A stretch of DNA of 45,656 bases. Source: Rickettsiales bacterium (GTDB taxonomy: Bacteria; Pseudomonadota; Alphaproteobacteria; Rickettsiales; UBA1997). Within the stretch, counting starts at the first letter, position 1. Each line of letters starts with the position of its first letter. This document shows positions 26,617 through 35,817 of this stretch, one piece after another. Under the pieces are notes generated by a model. The model searched no databases. It was not told the DNA's origin and worked only from the letters and a program-made list of their open reading frames with translations. Location: positions 1 to 45,656 of the forward strand of contig JAJTDS010000005.1 of the NCBI GenBank assembly GCA_021298605.1, in the 5' to 3' direction. Both the position numbers and the translations under genes were made by a program.

Positions 26617-27399
26617 TCATTTTTTTAATTTTACAATTAAATTATTGACAATGAATATCAAGCCTATTATTGCAACCATTGTTGCACTTGCATTTAGATT
26701 AAATTTTACTGCAAAATAAAAGCCAGCAATTGCAGATATTAAACTAATAACAACCGATATTATAATCATTTGCAAGGGAGAGTTTGCTGTTATTCTTGCT
26801 ACCGCAGAAGGGATAATCATCATTGCAGTAAGCAATAAAACCCCAACAATTTGCATTGCTGATGCAATTAACAATGACAATAAAAACAAAAACGATATCC
26901 GCCAAAAATCAATTTTAATATTTTTAATTTTTGCTAAATCTTCATTTATTCTAATTAGTAAAATTTTTCTAAAAGCAATTGCAAGATATAAAATTGTTAA
27001 AGCTAAAATTAGAAATAAGGCAATTAAATCGCCTTTATTGGCAGTTAAAACCTCACCAAAAATATAATTATTAAATTTTACTCCCCCATTTAAATCCGCA
27101 AACAACAATGCCAAAGCAACAAAACAATAGGTTGTAATCGCTAATATAGTATCATTTTTTAAATATTTATTATCGATAAAATATCTCATCACTATAATCA
27201 TACATCCAGCAATTAAAAGCATCGCTAACCATAAGTTCATTTTTAGAACTAATGCTATCGCAATCGCGAGAAGCATTGAATGCGAAATTGCATCACCAAA
27301 ATAAGAAAGGTTTTTCCAAAGCACAAAACTACCTAACATTCCACAAATTATAGAAATTAAAATTAATGCCAAAAATGGATTTATTAAAAAATCTGCCAT
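26617..27399 (-). CDS. znuB: ZnuB-type Zn/Mn ABC transporter permease
   Basis: A 260-residue, very hydrophobic protein with about eight membrane helices, belonging to the ABC-3 permease family. Conserved pieces are 'GSFVLWKNLSYFGDAISHSMLLAIAIAL' near the N-terminus and 'MQIVGVLLLTAMMIIPSAVARITANS' late in the sequence. The ATPase and the periplasmic metal-binding subunit are not adjacent. It starts immediately after the dgt stop with no spacing, suggesting translational coupling. Zinc is the usual substrate of this group; manganese cannot be excluded. Confidence 0.88.
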   Translation of the reverse strand: MADFLINPFLALILISIICGMLGSFVLWKNLSYFGDAISHSMLLAIAIALVLKMNLWLAMLLIAGCMIIVMRYFIDNKYLKNDTILAITTYCFVALALLFADLNGGVKFNNYIFGEVLTANKGDLIALFLILALTILYLAIAFRKILLIRINEDLAKIKNIKIDFWRISFLFLLSLLIASAMQIVGVLLLTAMMIIPSAVARITANSPLQMIIISVVISLISAIAGFYFAVKFNLNASATMVAIIGLIFIVNNLIVKLKK

Positions 27400-28608
27400 T
27401 TAGCTATCTGTTATTCTTTTATATTCATTAATCGCAAAACGATCGGTCATTCCAGCAATATAATCTCTAACAATTTCTGCTTTTTTAACTAAACTTATAT
27501 TATTAAGATTGATAATTTCTTCACCCGTAATATTGTTGATAAATAAATCTGGAGGTAAAAATTGAGGATTATTAAAATAAAAATCAAAAATAGTAGAGAT
27601 GATATTTTTGGCATTTTTAGTCATTTGATTAACAACAGGATGTCGGTACATTTTTTTCATTAAAAAACCTTTAATAATTCTTTGAACCTCTTGAAAATAA
27701 TTATCAAAATTAATTAAAAAATCCTTAAATAATCTAACCTCCTCAAGATCTTTTATTTTGTTATCGCTAAGATTTTTTTTGCTAGATTCAATTAAATTTA
27801 CAACCATCTCTAAAGTAATGATTTTTTTAGCCTCGCCAACCAATATTTCCCGCTTAATTTTAGGATGTTTTTCTAAAATATTAAGATAAATTCTACCAAT
27901 TAACGGCAATTCAAACAACTCTTCAACATCAAATAAACCAGCCCTCAAACCATCTTCTAAATCATGATTATTATAGGCTATATCATCAGCTATTGCAGAT
28001 ACTTGACCCTCAAGACTTGGCGACAAAAGCAATTCGAGATCATGAATATTGCTATATTTAACAATATATTCTTCAGCAACCTTAGGGTAAATAAATGCTC
28101 CATTATGCTTAACAACTGCTTCCAATATTTCCCAAGAAAGATTAAGACCTTCAAAATCAATAAATCTAGTCTCTATTTTGGTTATTAATTTTAATGTATG
28201 GGCATTATGAGAAAAATTTAACTTTTTACCATTTTCATCAATGATTTTTTCCATCTTTTCATTTAAAGCCTCTTCTCCTGCATGCCCAAAAGCAGGATGA
28301 CCTATATCATGAGCAAGAGAAACTATTTCAGCTAAATCTTTATTAATACCAAGCCCCCCAGCTATCCATCTAGCAATTTGAGCAACCTCTAAAGAATGAG
28401 TAAGGCGAGTTCGATAGTGATCTCCTTCATGATTAACAAAAACTTGAGTCTTATATTGCAATCTTCTAAAAGCAGAAGAATTGATAATTCTATCTCTATC
28501 TCTGCCAAATATTGAGCGATATTTATTATCTTGATAGTTTTCGTTATATAAACGACCTCTACTAAATTCTTCTTTAACAGAAAAATTTGCCAATTCTAAA
28601 TTTGTCAT
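27400..28608 (-). CDS. dgt: dGTP triphosphohydrolase-like HD protein
   Basis: An HD-domain enzyme that cleaves deoxynucleoside triphosphates to nucleoside and triphosphate. 'SRGRLYNENYQDNKYRSIFGRDRDRI' and 'SSAFRRLQYKTQVF' open the family pattern. Metal ligands are in 'TRLTHSLEVAQIARWI' and 'LAHDIGHPAFGHAGE', with a further Asp in 'SAIADDIAYNNHDLEDGLRAG'. The 402-residue length matches the alphaproteobacterial 'dGTPase-like type 2' group rather than E. coli Dgt. Its stop directly precedes the permease start. Confidence 0.93.
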   Translation of the reverse strand: MTNLELANFSVKEEFSRGRLYNENYQDNKYRSIFGRDRDRIINSSAFRRLQYKTQVFVNHEGDHYRTRLTHSLEVAQIARWIAGGLGINKDLAEIVSLAHDIGHPAFGHAGEEALNEKMEKIIDENGKKLNFSHNAHTLKLITKIETRFIDFEGLNLSWEILEAVVKHNGAFIYPKVAEEYIVKYSNIHDLELLLSPSLEGQVSAIADDIAYNNHDLEDGLRAGLFDVEELFELPLIGRIYLNILEKHPKIKREILVGEAKKIITLEMVVNLIESSKKNLSDNKIKDLEEVRLFKDFLINFDNYFQEVQRIIKGFLMKKMYRHPVVNQMTKNAKNIISTIFDFYFNNPQFLPPDLFINNITGEEIINLNNISLVKKAEIVRDYIAGMTDRFAINEYKRITDS

Positions 28609-28651
28609 AATGGCGTTCTAAATAATTTCAATTTCAGATTAATAACAAATT

Positions 28652-29911
28652 CTAGCGATCAACTTCTCCAAAAACAATATCTTGAGTTGAAATAATAGTC
28701 ACAACATCAGCAAGCATATGCCCCTTTACCATAAAATCTAGAGCTTGCAAATGGGCAAATCCTGGAGCTCTAACTCTGCAACGATAAGGTTTATTTGAGC
28801 CATCAGAAATTAGATAAACTCCAAACTCGCCTTTAGGAGCTTCAACTGCTTTATAAACTTCTCCAGCAGGAACTCTATAGCCCTCTGTGTAAAGCTTAAA
28901 ATGGTTAATCATTGCCTCCATTTCAGTTTTCATTTCCATTCTTTTTGGTGGAGAAATTCTTGGGTCATCAACAACAATTTCGCCTTTAGGCATTTTTTCT
29001 AAACATTGCTTAATTAATTTTATTGATTCCCTCATTTCGGCAACCCTAATTAAATAGCGATCATATGAATCTCCATTTTTACCTATTGGTATATCAAAAT
29101 CAAGCTCGCCATATATTTCATAAGGCTGGCTTTTTCTGAGATCCCATGCAATACCAGAGCCACGAATCATTGGTCCAGAAAAACCCCAAGCCAATGCTTC
29201 ATTCGCAGTCACGACCCCAATATCAACCATTCTTTGTTTAAAAATACGATTATCAGTCAAAAGATTATCAACATCATCAAGCTTCTTTGGAAAGTTAATA
29301 GCAAATTCAGCTATCTCTTCAGCAAGTCCGTTTGGTAAATCTTGATGAACTCCACCAGGCCTTATATAGGCAGCATGCATTCTTGAACCGCTAACTTTTT
29401 CATAAAAACCCATCATTTTTTCTCTTTCCTCAAATAGCCACAATAAAGGGGTCATCGCCCCAACATCAAGAGCCTGAGTGGTAATTGCCATAATGTGATT
29501 AAGAATTCTAGTAATTTCAGAAAACAAAACTCTAATATATTGAGCTCTTAATGGTATAGTGCAGCCAAGCAGGCTTTCTACAGCAAGAGCAAAACTATGC
29601 TCCTGACACATTGGAGAAACATAATCAAGCCTATCAAAATAAGGAACTGCCTGTAAATAGGTTTTGTGCTCGATTAATTTTTCGGTACCGCGATGCAACA
29701 AACCAATATGGGGATCTGCTCTTTTAATCACCTCACCATCCATTTCAAGAATTAGCCTTAAAACACCATGTGCAGCCGGATGTTGCGGACCAAAATTAAT
29801 GGTCATAATATTATCTTCTCCAGACTTTACTAAATTTGACTGCAAAGAATAGTCGTTTAAATTTTGTTGAGAACTCTCATTTTGCTTGTCTTCGTGCAAT
29901 TTTTTAGACAT
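28652..29911 (-). CDS. nuoD: NADH-quinone oxidoreductase subunit D, stand-alone
   Basis: NuoD (49-kDa subunit) lines the quinone site of respiratory complex I. '[23 protein letters not shown]' is the diagnostic start of the conserved part, with '[16 protein letters not shown]', '[15 protein letters not shown]' and '[15 protein letters not shown]' following. About 35 extra N-terminal residues, rich in Gln/Ser/Asn, precede this, so a start nearer to 'MTINFGPQ' is possible. nuoC and nuoE normally flank this gene; here it is preceded by uup with a terminator and followed by dgt, so it has its own promoter or is cut out of the nuo operon. Confidence 0.95.
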   Translation of the reverse strand: MSKKLHEDKQNESSQQNLNDYSLQSNLVKSGEDNIMTINFGPQHPAAHGVLRLILEMDGEVIKRADPHIGLLHRGTEKLIEHKTYLQAVPYFDRLDYVSPMCQEHSFALAVESLLGCTIPLRAQYIRVLFSEITRILNHIMAITTQALDVGAMTPLLWLFEEREKMMGFYEKVSGSRMHAAYIRPGGVHQDLPNGLAEEIAEFAINFPKKLDDVDNLLTDNRIFKQRMVDIGVVTANEALAWGFSGPMIRGSGIAWDLRKSQPYEIYGELDFDIPIGKNGDSYDRYLIRVAEMRESIKLIKQCLEKMPKGEIVVDDPRISPPKRMEMKTEMEAMINHFKLYTEGYRVPAGEVYKAVEAPKGEFGVYLISDGSNKPYRCRVRAPGFAHLQALDFMVKGHMLADVVTIISTQDIVFGEVDR

Positions 29912-30003
29912 TATAAATTAAAAATATTTGTAATTTTAGGAAAATAATCAACATATTTTACATGGCAGTTAGTTTAAAGTCTAGCTTGATTTTATTTTTT
30001 TTA

Positions 30004-30024
30004 GAAAAATAGAGCAAGCTCTAA
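30004..30024 (-). terminator. Rho-independent terminator after the ABC-F gene
   Basis: On minus, TAGAG-CTTG-CTCTA forms a 5-bp stem with a tetraloop, directly followed by TTTTTC. It starts about seven bases past the uup stop and separates it from nuoD. Confidence 0.65.
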
Positions 30025-30030
30025 TCTCAA

Positions 30031-31905
30031 CTAATTTCCCTTTAAACTCTCCAACTCCATCCATTTATTTTCCGCACTATCAAGTTCTAATTGCAATTTT
30101 GCTATCTTGTTAGAAATATCCTGAACCTGTTTTATATCTGCATTTTCAATTAATTGATTAGTTAAAAATGCAATTTCTTGCTCTAATTTATCAATTTTAA
30201 CGATTATTTTATCTAATTCAAAAAGTTGCTTATTACTAAGACCAATTTTTGAACTAGAATTTGATTTTGTATTAAATTTACCAATTGCAAGAGAATTCTT
30301 GTTCGCTTGATTTATAAATTCAGACTTTCGATATTTTTGCACATAATCAACATAATCACTATATCCACCAAGATTTTGAAAAACCTCACCCTCTCCTTCA
30401 AAGGCAATAACACTAGTTACAACATTATCAAGAAAATCACGATCATGACTCACAACAATCATAGTCCCTTGATAGGAAACTAAGTATTCCTGCAAAAGAT
30501 CTAAGCTATCCATATCTAGATCATTGGTAGGCTCATCTAAAATTAAAAAATTACCAGGATTAGCAAGAATTTTTGCCAATAATAGCCTGTTTTGCTGACC
30601 CCCAGAAAGAGTATCTACTCTTGTATCTATATCTTTAGGGTCAAATAAAAAATCCTTCATATATCCACAAATATGCTTAGTTTTGCCATTTGCCAGCAAG
30701 ACATGATCTCCACCAGATTCACATAAAATATTTTTAATCGTTGAACCGTTTGCAATTTTGGATCGCATCTGGTCAAAATAAGAAAAACTTAAATCTATAG
30801 CTCTTTTTACAGTTCCAGAATCTGGATCTATTTCACCGATCAACATTTTTAAAAAAGTTGATTTTCCAGCTCCATTTGGTCCAATTACCCCTATTTTTTC
30901 ACCTCTTAAAATTTTTAAAGAAAAATTATTAATAATTTTCTTTGTTTTTTTAGCAAAATCATTCAAAGATTCCTTGTTTTCAATATTCCAATTCTTAGAA
31001 ATGTTATTTAAAGAAATTATAACCTGCGGAGAATCTTCTTCAATTTTAAAATTATGTATTTTAATAGAATTGGAATTGCTTCTCAATATATTTTTTTGAA
31101 ACTCCAATTTACCCCTAAGCTCTTGCAAATAATGAAGCCGACCAATATTTCTTTTTCTTCTTGCTGTAACTCCAGTTTGCAACCACCCACTTTCAAGCTC
31201 CACCTTCTTATTAAGGTTATGCAACTCTCTTTCCTCTTGCTCAATAATTAAACGAGACCATTCATCAAAATTTTTATAGCCAAAATTATTAATTTTAATA
31301 CTTCCAGATCTTAACCAAAAAACCTTATTCGATATTTGTTCTAGAAATTTACGATCATGGCTTATAACTATTAATGCCCCTTTATAGCTTAAAAGATAAC
31401 TCTCAAGCCAATTGATTAGTTTTAAATCAAGGTGATTAGTGGGTTCATCTAGCAATAAAATTTCCGGCTCAAGAATAAGAGCCTTAGCAAGATTAACCCT
31501 TCTTTTTTGACCTCCAGAAAGATTCTCAGTATAAGCTTCCGGATCAACTTCTAATTTATCGCAAATTGATAAAATTAAATAGCTTTTATGCTCAACAAAA
31601 TCTTTAGCCAAAGAGCTAGATTGAATTGAATTGATTACAAAATCAAAAACCTTTAAGCCATCAGGAATCTTTTCATCTTGTTGCAAATAGCCAATTTTAA
31701 CATTTGACATAACCCACCTCTCTCCACAATCAGCATCTACCTTGCCAGCAATAAAATTAATTAAACTAGTCTTACCAACACCATTTTTACCAATTAAACA
31801 TATTTTATCTTTTTGAAATAATAATAAATCAAGATTTTCAAACAAAGTTTTTTTAGCAAAGGATATAGTGGCATTCCTAATTGCCAATAGAGGGGCATTT
31901 TTCAT
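30031..31905 (-). CDS. uup: ABC-F family ATPase, Uup-like
   Basis: A soluble protein of 624 residues with two ABC domains and no membrane part. The first has Walker A 'GKNGVGKTSL' and signature 'LSGGQKRRVNLAKAL'. The second has 'GPNGAGKSTFL' and 'LSGGQQNRLLLAKIL'. Walker B blocks are 'LLLDEPTNHLDL' and 'LILDEPTNDLDMD'. The inter-domain linker carries 'RRKRNIGRLHYLQELR', and the C-terminus (about 555-620) is a coiled coil, as in Uup. ABC-F proteins act on stalled ribosomes or branched DNA. A C-terminal coil favours Uup over EttA. Confidence 0.9.
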   Translation of the reverse strand: MKNAPLLAIRNATISFAKKTLFENLDLLLFQKDKICLIGKNGVGKTSLINFIAGKVDADCGERWVMSNVKIGYLQQDEKIPDGLKVFDFVINSIQSSSLAKDFVEHKSYLILSICDKLEVDPEAYTENLSGGQKRRVNLAKALILEPEILLLDEPTNHLDLKLINWLESYLLSYKGALIVISHDRKFLEQISNKVFWLRSGSIKINNFGYKNFDEWSRLIIEQEERELHNLNKKVELESGWLQTGVTARRKRNIGRLHYLQELRGKLEFQKNILRSNSNSIKIHNFKIEEDSPQVIISLNNISKNWNIENKESLNDFAKKTKKIINNFSLKILRGEKIGVIGPNGAGKSTFLKMLIGEIDPDSGTVKRAIDLSFSYFDQMRSKIANGSTIKNILCESGGDHVLLANGKTKHICGYMKDFLFDPKDIDTRVDTLSGGQQNRLLLAKILANPGNFLILDEPTNDLDMDSLDLLQEYLVSYQGTMIVVSHDRDFLDNVVTSVIAFEGEGEVFQNLGGYSDYVDYVQKYRKSEFINQANKNSLAIGKFNTKSNSSSKIGLSNKQLFELDKIIVKIDKLEQEIAFLTNQLIENADIKQVQDISNKIAKLQLELDSAENKWMELESLKGN

Positions 31906-31947
31906 ATAAATTAAATTTTTCAGCTACGATTTTAAAGAAAATTAATA

Positions 31948-32409
31948 TTATTTTTCTTTAAATATATTGCCTTCCGAGTGACGAACAGAGTTTTTTTTAT
32001 GTTTAAAAGATAAACATTCACCATTATAAATAACTGGAGAAATAGGGCGAGCCCTATAATTCTGAGAAACTAAATGGGCAAAAGTTGTATCATAAACCTT
32101 GTCTTGACGAGAATGTATTACTATGTCAAGCTTTTCAGATCCGCATTTATTGTCATTTTTAATTAGCTTTAACAACAACTCATATTCAGCAATAGAAATT
32201 TTAGGAAACTTCTTGTATGGAGGAGATTTGTAATTTTTTGCTATAAATTCATCATCAACAAAAAAAGTAAAAAACTTTTTATTTCCAATATTTTCAACTT
32301 TTACATAACTGGAGTAATTCTTTTTAACAGAACAGCAAAAAAGTAAAAAAGGCACAATTGTTAATATTATGCCTTTTTTATATTTTTTTTTAAAAAAACC
32401 AAGAATCAT
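31948..32409 (-). CDS. Lipoprotein of unknown function
   Basis: A 153-residue protein with an N-terminal basic region, hydrophobic run and lipobox 'LLFCCS', so it is probably a lipoprotein. I do not recognise the mature part, which has 'FFTFFVDDEFIAKNY', 'IVIHSRQDKVYDTTFAHLVSQNYRA' and a hydrophilic tail. The length and the two Cys residues in the mature part (within 'NKCGSE' and 'NGECLS') are all that can be said. It follows rplS by 20 bp on the same strand and may be transcribed at the end of the ribosomal operon. Confidence 0.6.
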   Translation of the reverse strand: MILGFFKKKYKKGIILTIVPFLLFCCSVKKNYSSYVKVENIGNKKFFTFFVDDEFIAKNYKSPPYKKFPKISIAEYELLLKLIKNDNKCGSEKLDIVIHSRQDKVYDTTFAHLVSQNYRARPISPVIYNGECLSFKHKKNSVRHSEGNIFKEK

Positions 32410-32429
32410 TTTTGAGATACTTTATAAGT

Positions 32430-32807
32430 CTAAAAATCAAGCTTTTCTTTTATTCTCGATGCCTTACCAGTTAATTTTCTGAGGTAATATAATTTAGCTC
32501 TGCGAATAACACCTTTTTTCAATATTTCTATTTCAGAAACAAGGGGGGAATGAAGCATGAACTTTCTCTCTACACCAACACCACTGCTAATTTTACGAAC
32601 AGTAAAAGTTGCCGAGTAGTTATTAAAATCTTTTGATTTAGCAATAACAACACCGTTAAATGCCTGTATTCTAGTGCTGGAACCCTCGGTAATTTTATAC
32701 TTAACACTAACATTATCGCCAACATTAAATGGTTTTATGGGGCTAGTTTTTAATAATTTTAATTTTTCTAATTCTTGCTTATTAAAGCTATCGATTATAT
32801 TTGACAT
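32430..32807 (-). CDS. rplS: Ribosomal protein L19
   Basis: L19 sits at the 30S-50S interface. In 125 residues the family blocks are clear: 'KPFNVGDNVSVKYKITEGSSTRIQAFNGVVIAKS', 'SGVGVERKFMLHSPLVSEIEILKKGVIRRAKLYYLRKLTGKASRIKEK'. It follows rplQ with a single base between stop and start, so it is the last ribosomal gene of the alpha operon here. In most bacteria rplS lies after rpsP-rimM-trmD, so this placement is unusual. Confidence 0.96.
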   Translation of the reverse strand: MSNIIDSFNKQELEKLKLLKTSPIKPFNVGDNVSVKYKITEGSSTRIQAFNGVVIAKSKDFNNYSATFTVRKISSGVGVERKFMLHSPLVSEIEILKKGVIRRAKLYYLRKLTGKASRIKEKLDF

Positions 32808-32808
32808 T

Positions 32809-33219
32809 TTAATTACTAGTTAATTTTTGTTTTTCTTGTTCTTTGCTAAAATCAGATTCACTTGATTTATCAACAAACTCAATTATTGCCATTGGAGCCT
32901 TATCTCCAGTCCTAAAGCCATATTTCAATATTCTTGTATATCCGCCATTTCTAGTAGAAACTCTTTTCCCTATCTTTGTAAAAAGCTTATCAACAGCCTC
33001 TTGATTAGCAAGAATTGATAAAACAAGTCTTCTATTGGCAAGACTGTCTACTTTAGACATGGTTACAACCTTTTCAACAAACGGACGAAGCTCTTTAGCT
33101 TTTGGCAAAGTCGTTTTTATTAACTCATATTTAACCAAGGAGATAGTTAAATTTCTTAACAAAGCCTTGCGATGGGAGCTAGTTCTGCTTAGTTTTCTTC
33201 CTTTTATTCGATGTTTCAT
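32809..33219 (-). CDS. rplQ: Ribosomal protein L17
   Basis: L17 lines the peptide exit region. '[53 protein letters not shown]' is the characteristic start, and '[26 protein letters not shown]' closes the core. The 136 residues include a short charged tail. It lies 22 bp after rpoA, the standard order in the alpha operon. Confidence 0.97.
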   Translation of the reverse strand: MKHRIKGRKLSRTSSHRKALLRNLTISLVKYELIKTTLPKAKELRPFVEKVVTMSKVDSLANRRLVLSILANQEAVDKLFTKIGKRVSTRNGGYTRILKYGFRTGDKAPMAIIEFVDKSSESDFSKEQEKQKLTSN

Positions 33220-33240
33220 AGATAATTGATTTAAATTTTA

Positions 33241-34266
33241 TTAAAATTCTTTATTCTTGATCTTAAGCAACTCATCAAGATTTTTTGGTGGCCAGTTGAC
33301 TAACTTCATACCAAAAGATAAACTCATTGACTTTAAATTCTCCTTAAGTTCATTAAGAGATTTTCTGCCAAAATTAGCGGTTTTAAGCATTTCACCTTCG
33401 GTTCTAATAACTAAATCACCAACATATGTTATATTTTCATTTTTCAAACAATTGTAAGAACGAACAGAGAGCTCAAGCTCTTCAATTGTTTTCAATAAGT
33501 TTCTATTGAAATCTGGCTCAATATCCACATCTTTTTTAACATCATTATCGATGGCATCGACATCAAAATTTATAAAAACAGACAACTGATCTTGCAATAT
33601 TTTTGCAGCTGTAGCCAAAGCATCAGCTGGGGTAATTGAACCGTTTGTTTCTACTTCAAATATTAACTTATCATAATCAGTAACCTGACCAACTCTTGCA
33701 TTTTCAACTTTATAAGCCACCCTTTTAACAGGACTAAATATTGAATCAACCGCTATCGAACCAACAGCTTTATCTTTCTTTGAAGAATCAGCAACAACAT
33801 AGCCTTTTCCACACTCAACATTCATTTGTATATCAATTTTTGCTCCTTCGTTTAAAGTGCATATCAAAAGATCTTTATTTACGATGTCAACACCAGTAGG
33901 CAAATCTATTGATCCAGCATAAACAGGACCAGGTCTATCAGATGTCAACCTTATGACACAAGGCTCAGAACTGTCTTTCGTAATCGCTAGAGATTTGATA
34001 TTCATAATGATATCAATAACATCCTCTGCAACACCATCAATCGAAGTGTATTCGTGCAACACTCCTTCAATTTTTACTGATGTTACTGCAAAGCCAGCAA
34101 TACAAGATAGCAAAACTCTTCTTAAAGAATTTCCTAAAGTATTTCCAAAACCCCTCTCAAAAGGCTCAAGCACAATAACTGAGTTAGTAAAATCGTTATA
34201 ACCTTCTTTTAGTGTAACCAAAGATGGTTTTGTCAGTATTCCCCAGCTTTCCTTTAAAATTCCCAT
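33241..34266 (-). CDS. rpoA: RNA polymerase alpha subunit
   Basis: RpoA dimerises to start polymerase assembly. The N-terminal domain shows 'EPFERGFGNTLGNSLRRVLLSCIAGFAVTSVKIEGVLHEY' and 'LPTGVDIVNKD'. The C-terminal domain has 'LLKTIEELELSVRSYNCLKNENITYVGDLVIRTEGEMLKTANFGRKSLNELKE', with the helix-hairpin-helix that touches DNA and activators. 341 residues is normal. It lies between rpsK and rplQ. Confidence 0.98.
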   Translation of the reverse strand: MGILKESWGILTKPSLVTLKEGYNDFTNSVIVLEPFERGFGNTLGNSLRRVLLSCIAGFAVTSVKIEGVLHEYTSIDGVAEDVIDIIMNIKSLAITKDSSEPCVIRLTSDRPGPVYAGSIDLPTGVDIVNKDLLICTLNEGAKIDIQMNVECGKGYVVADSSKKDKAVGSIAVDSIFSPVKRVAYKVENARVGQVTDYDKLIFEVETNGSITPADALATAAKILQDQLSVFINFDVDAIDNDVKKDVDIEPDFNRNLLKTIEELELSVRSYNCLKNENITYVGDLVIRTEGEMLKTANFGRKSLNELKENLKSMSLSFGMKLVNWPPKNLDELLKIKNKEF

Positions 34267-34317
34267 ATGATTTTTTAAGTTTAGTTAAATGTTATTTTGC
34301 AAAGTTTGAATAGAGAA

Positions 34318-34713
34318 TTAAACTCTTCTTCTTTTTGCTGGTCTGCACCCATTATGTGGATGATAAGTTGCATCCGTTATTAAAGACACATTGATACCAG
34401 TCGCCTGAATAGCTCTTAAAGAAGCCTCTCTTCCAACTCCAGGACCAAGAATTTTTACAGTTGCATTTTGCAAGCCATGCTCCTTAGCAGTTTCAACGGC
34501 ATTTTGAGTAGCAATCTGAGCAGCATAGGGAGTTGCCTTTCTAGAACCCTTAAAGCCATGCTTTCCAGTAGATGACCAACATATAACATTGCCCTGCAAG
34601 TCAGATACCGAAATTATAGTGTTATTAAAACTTGCATAAACGGTTATTAAGCCGTTAACTACATTTTTCTTTTTTTTACTAATTACTGGTTTTTTTGTAT
34701 TGTTTTTTGTCAT
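34318..34713 (-). CDS. rpsK: Ribosomal protein S11
   Basis: S11 lies on the 30S platform near the mRNA exit. The 131 residues show 'VYASFNNTIISVSDLQGNVICWSSTGKHGFKGSRKATPYAAQIA' and end 'LITDATYHPHNGCRPAKRRRV', as expected. The first 20 residues are Lys-rich and variable. The order rpsM-rpsK-rpoA is standard. Confidence 0.97.
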   Translation of the reverse strand: MTKNNTKKPVISKKKKNVVNGLITVYASFNNTIISVSDLQGNVICWSSTGKHGFKGSRKATPYAAQIATQNAVETAKEHGLQNATVKILGPGVGREASLRAIQATGINVSLITDATYHPHNGCRPAKRRRV

Positions 34714-34726
34714 ATTTTTAAGATAT

Positions 34727-35107
34727 TTATTTTACAGCTTTTTTCTTATTTGCAATCGCTACACCGCGACCCTTACGAGTTTTTGCATTAGTATGAGTTC
34801 TCTGACCCCTAACAGGGAGCTTCTTAACATGTCTTATACCTCTATAACAACCAAGATCAACAAGTCTCTTAATATCGGCGGATACTTTTCTTCTTAAGTC
34901 GCCCTCAAGAGTCATTTTTTCTTTTTCTATATAGGCTCTAAGTTTAGCAAGAACATCTTCTGAAACTTGATGAGTTCTTGTTTTTAAGTCAACGCCAACT
35001 TTTTTGCAAATTCTGTTAGCAGTAGTTGGTCCTATACCGTAAATATAGGTTAAAGCTATAACAAGCCTTTTTTCTTTTGGAATGTTTACACCAGCAATCC
35101 TAGCCAA
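34727..35107 (-). CDS. rpsM: Ribosomal protein S13
   Basis: S13 contacts the P-site tRNA and the 50S head bridge. '[36 protein letters not shown]' opens the 126 residues, with '[26 protein letters not shown]' near the end. It follows adk directly. rpmJ, which often sits between them, is not present here. Confidence 0.97.
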   Translation of the reverse strand: MARIAGVNIPKEKRLVIALTYIYGIGPTTANRICKKVGVDLKTRTHQVSEDVLAKLRAYIEKEKMTLEGDLRRKVSADIKRLVDLGCYRGIRHVKKLPVRGQRTHTNAKTRKGRGVAIANKKKAVK

Positions 35108-35145
35108 GTTTTTCTCCTTTTTTAAGTTGTATAATTAATGTCAAC

Positions 35146-35817
35146 TTAATTGTTAACATTTTTATTTTTATAATCAATAATATGATTATTCAAGTCGTCA
35201 AAAACTGAAGAAATGCTTTTTAAAGCATCTATTGAAATAATCAAGTTATTTTTTTGATAAAATTCAATTATTTTTAAATTAGATTCACGATAAACATCAA
35301 GTCTATTTTTTAAAACTTGCTCATTATCATCAACCCTACTTTCAAAACTACTTGAACCACAAATATCGCAAACTCCATCTATCTTTGTATTATTAAAAAA
35401 CTTATTATAAGTAATGCCACATTCTTTACAAGAGAAGCGACCCTGTATTCTTTTCAACAATAGAGCTTCATCTATTTCAAAATTAAATATAATATCTATT
35501 TTTTTATCAATTTTACATAAAACATTATTAAGAATAGTTGCCTGCTCAATATTTCTTGGAAATCCATCCAATAAAAATCCGTTAGAGCAATCATTTTTAG
35601 AAACTCTATTTTCGACAAGCTTAACAACCAAATTATCTGGAACCAAAAGCCCTTTTTCCATAAAAGATGATGACAAAACCCCTAATTCGGTTTTTAAATA
35701 TATCTCTTCTCTTAAAACATCGCCAGTTGAAATATTTACTAACTGAAATAAATTAGATATTTTTGAAGCCTGAGTCCCTTTTCCAGAACCAGGAGGACCA
35801 AGAAAAACTAGATTCAT
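35146..35817 (-). CDS. adk: Adenylate kinase with zinc-type LID
   Basis: Adk balances ATP, ADP and AMP. The P-loop is 'GPPGSGKGTQ' (7-16), with 'NISTGDVLREE', 'GFLLDGFPRN' and a LID containing two CxxC pairs ('CKECG' and 'CDICG'), as in zinc-binding forms. The length is 223. The start overlaps the secY stop by four bases, so translation is coupled. It sits in its usual place after secY. Confidence 0.96.
   Translation of the reverse strand: MNLVFLGPPGSGKGTQASKISNLFQLVNISTGDVLREEIYLKTELGVLSSSFMEKGLLVPDNLVVKLVENRVSKNDCSNGFLLDGFPRNIEQATILNNVLCKIDKKIDIIFNFEIDEALLLKRIQGRFSCKECGITYNKFFNNTKIDGVCDICGSSSFESRVDDNEQVLKNRLDVYRESNLKIIEFYQKNNLIISIDALKSISSVFDDLNNHIIDYKNKNVNN

Noticed and set aside
35108-35145. 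rpmJ (L36) between adk and rpsM
   Set aside because: The gap is 38 bp, too short for the 37-41 codon gene.
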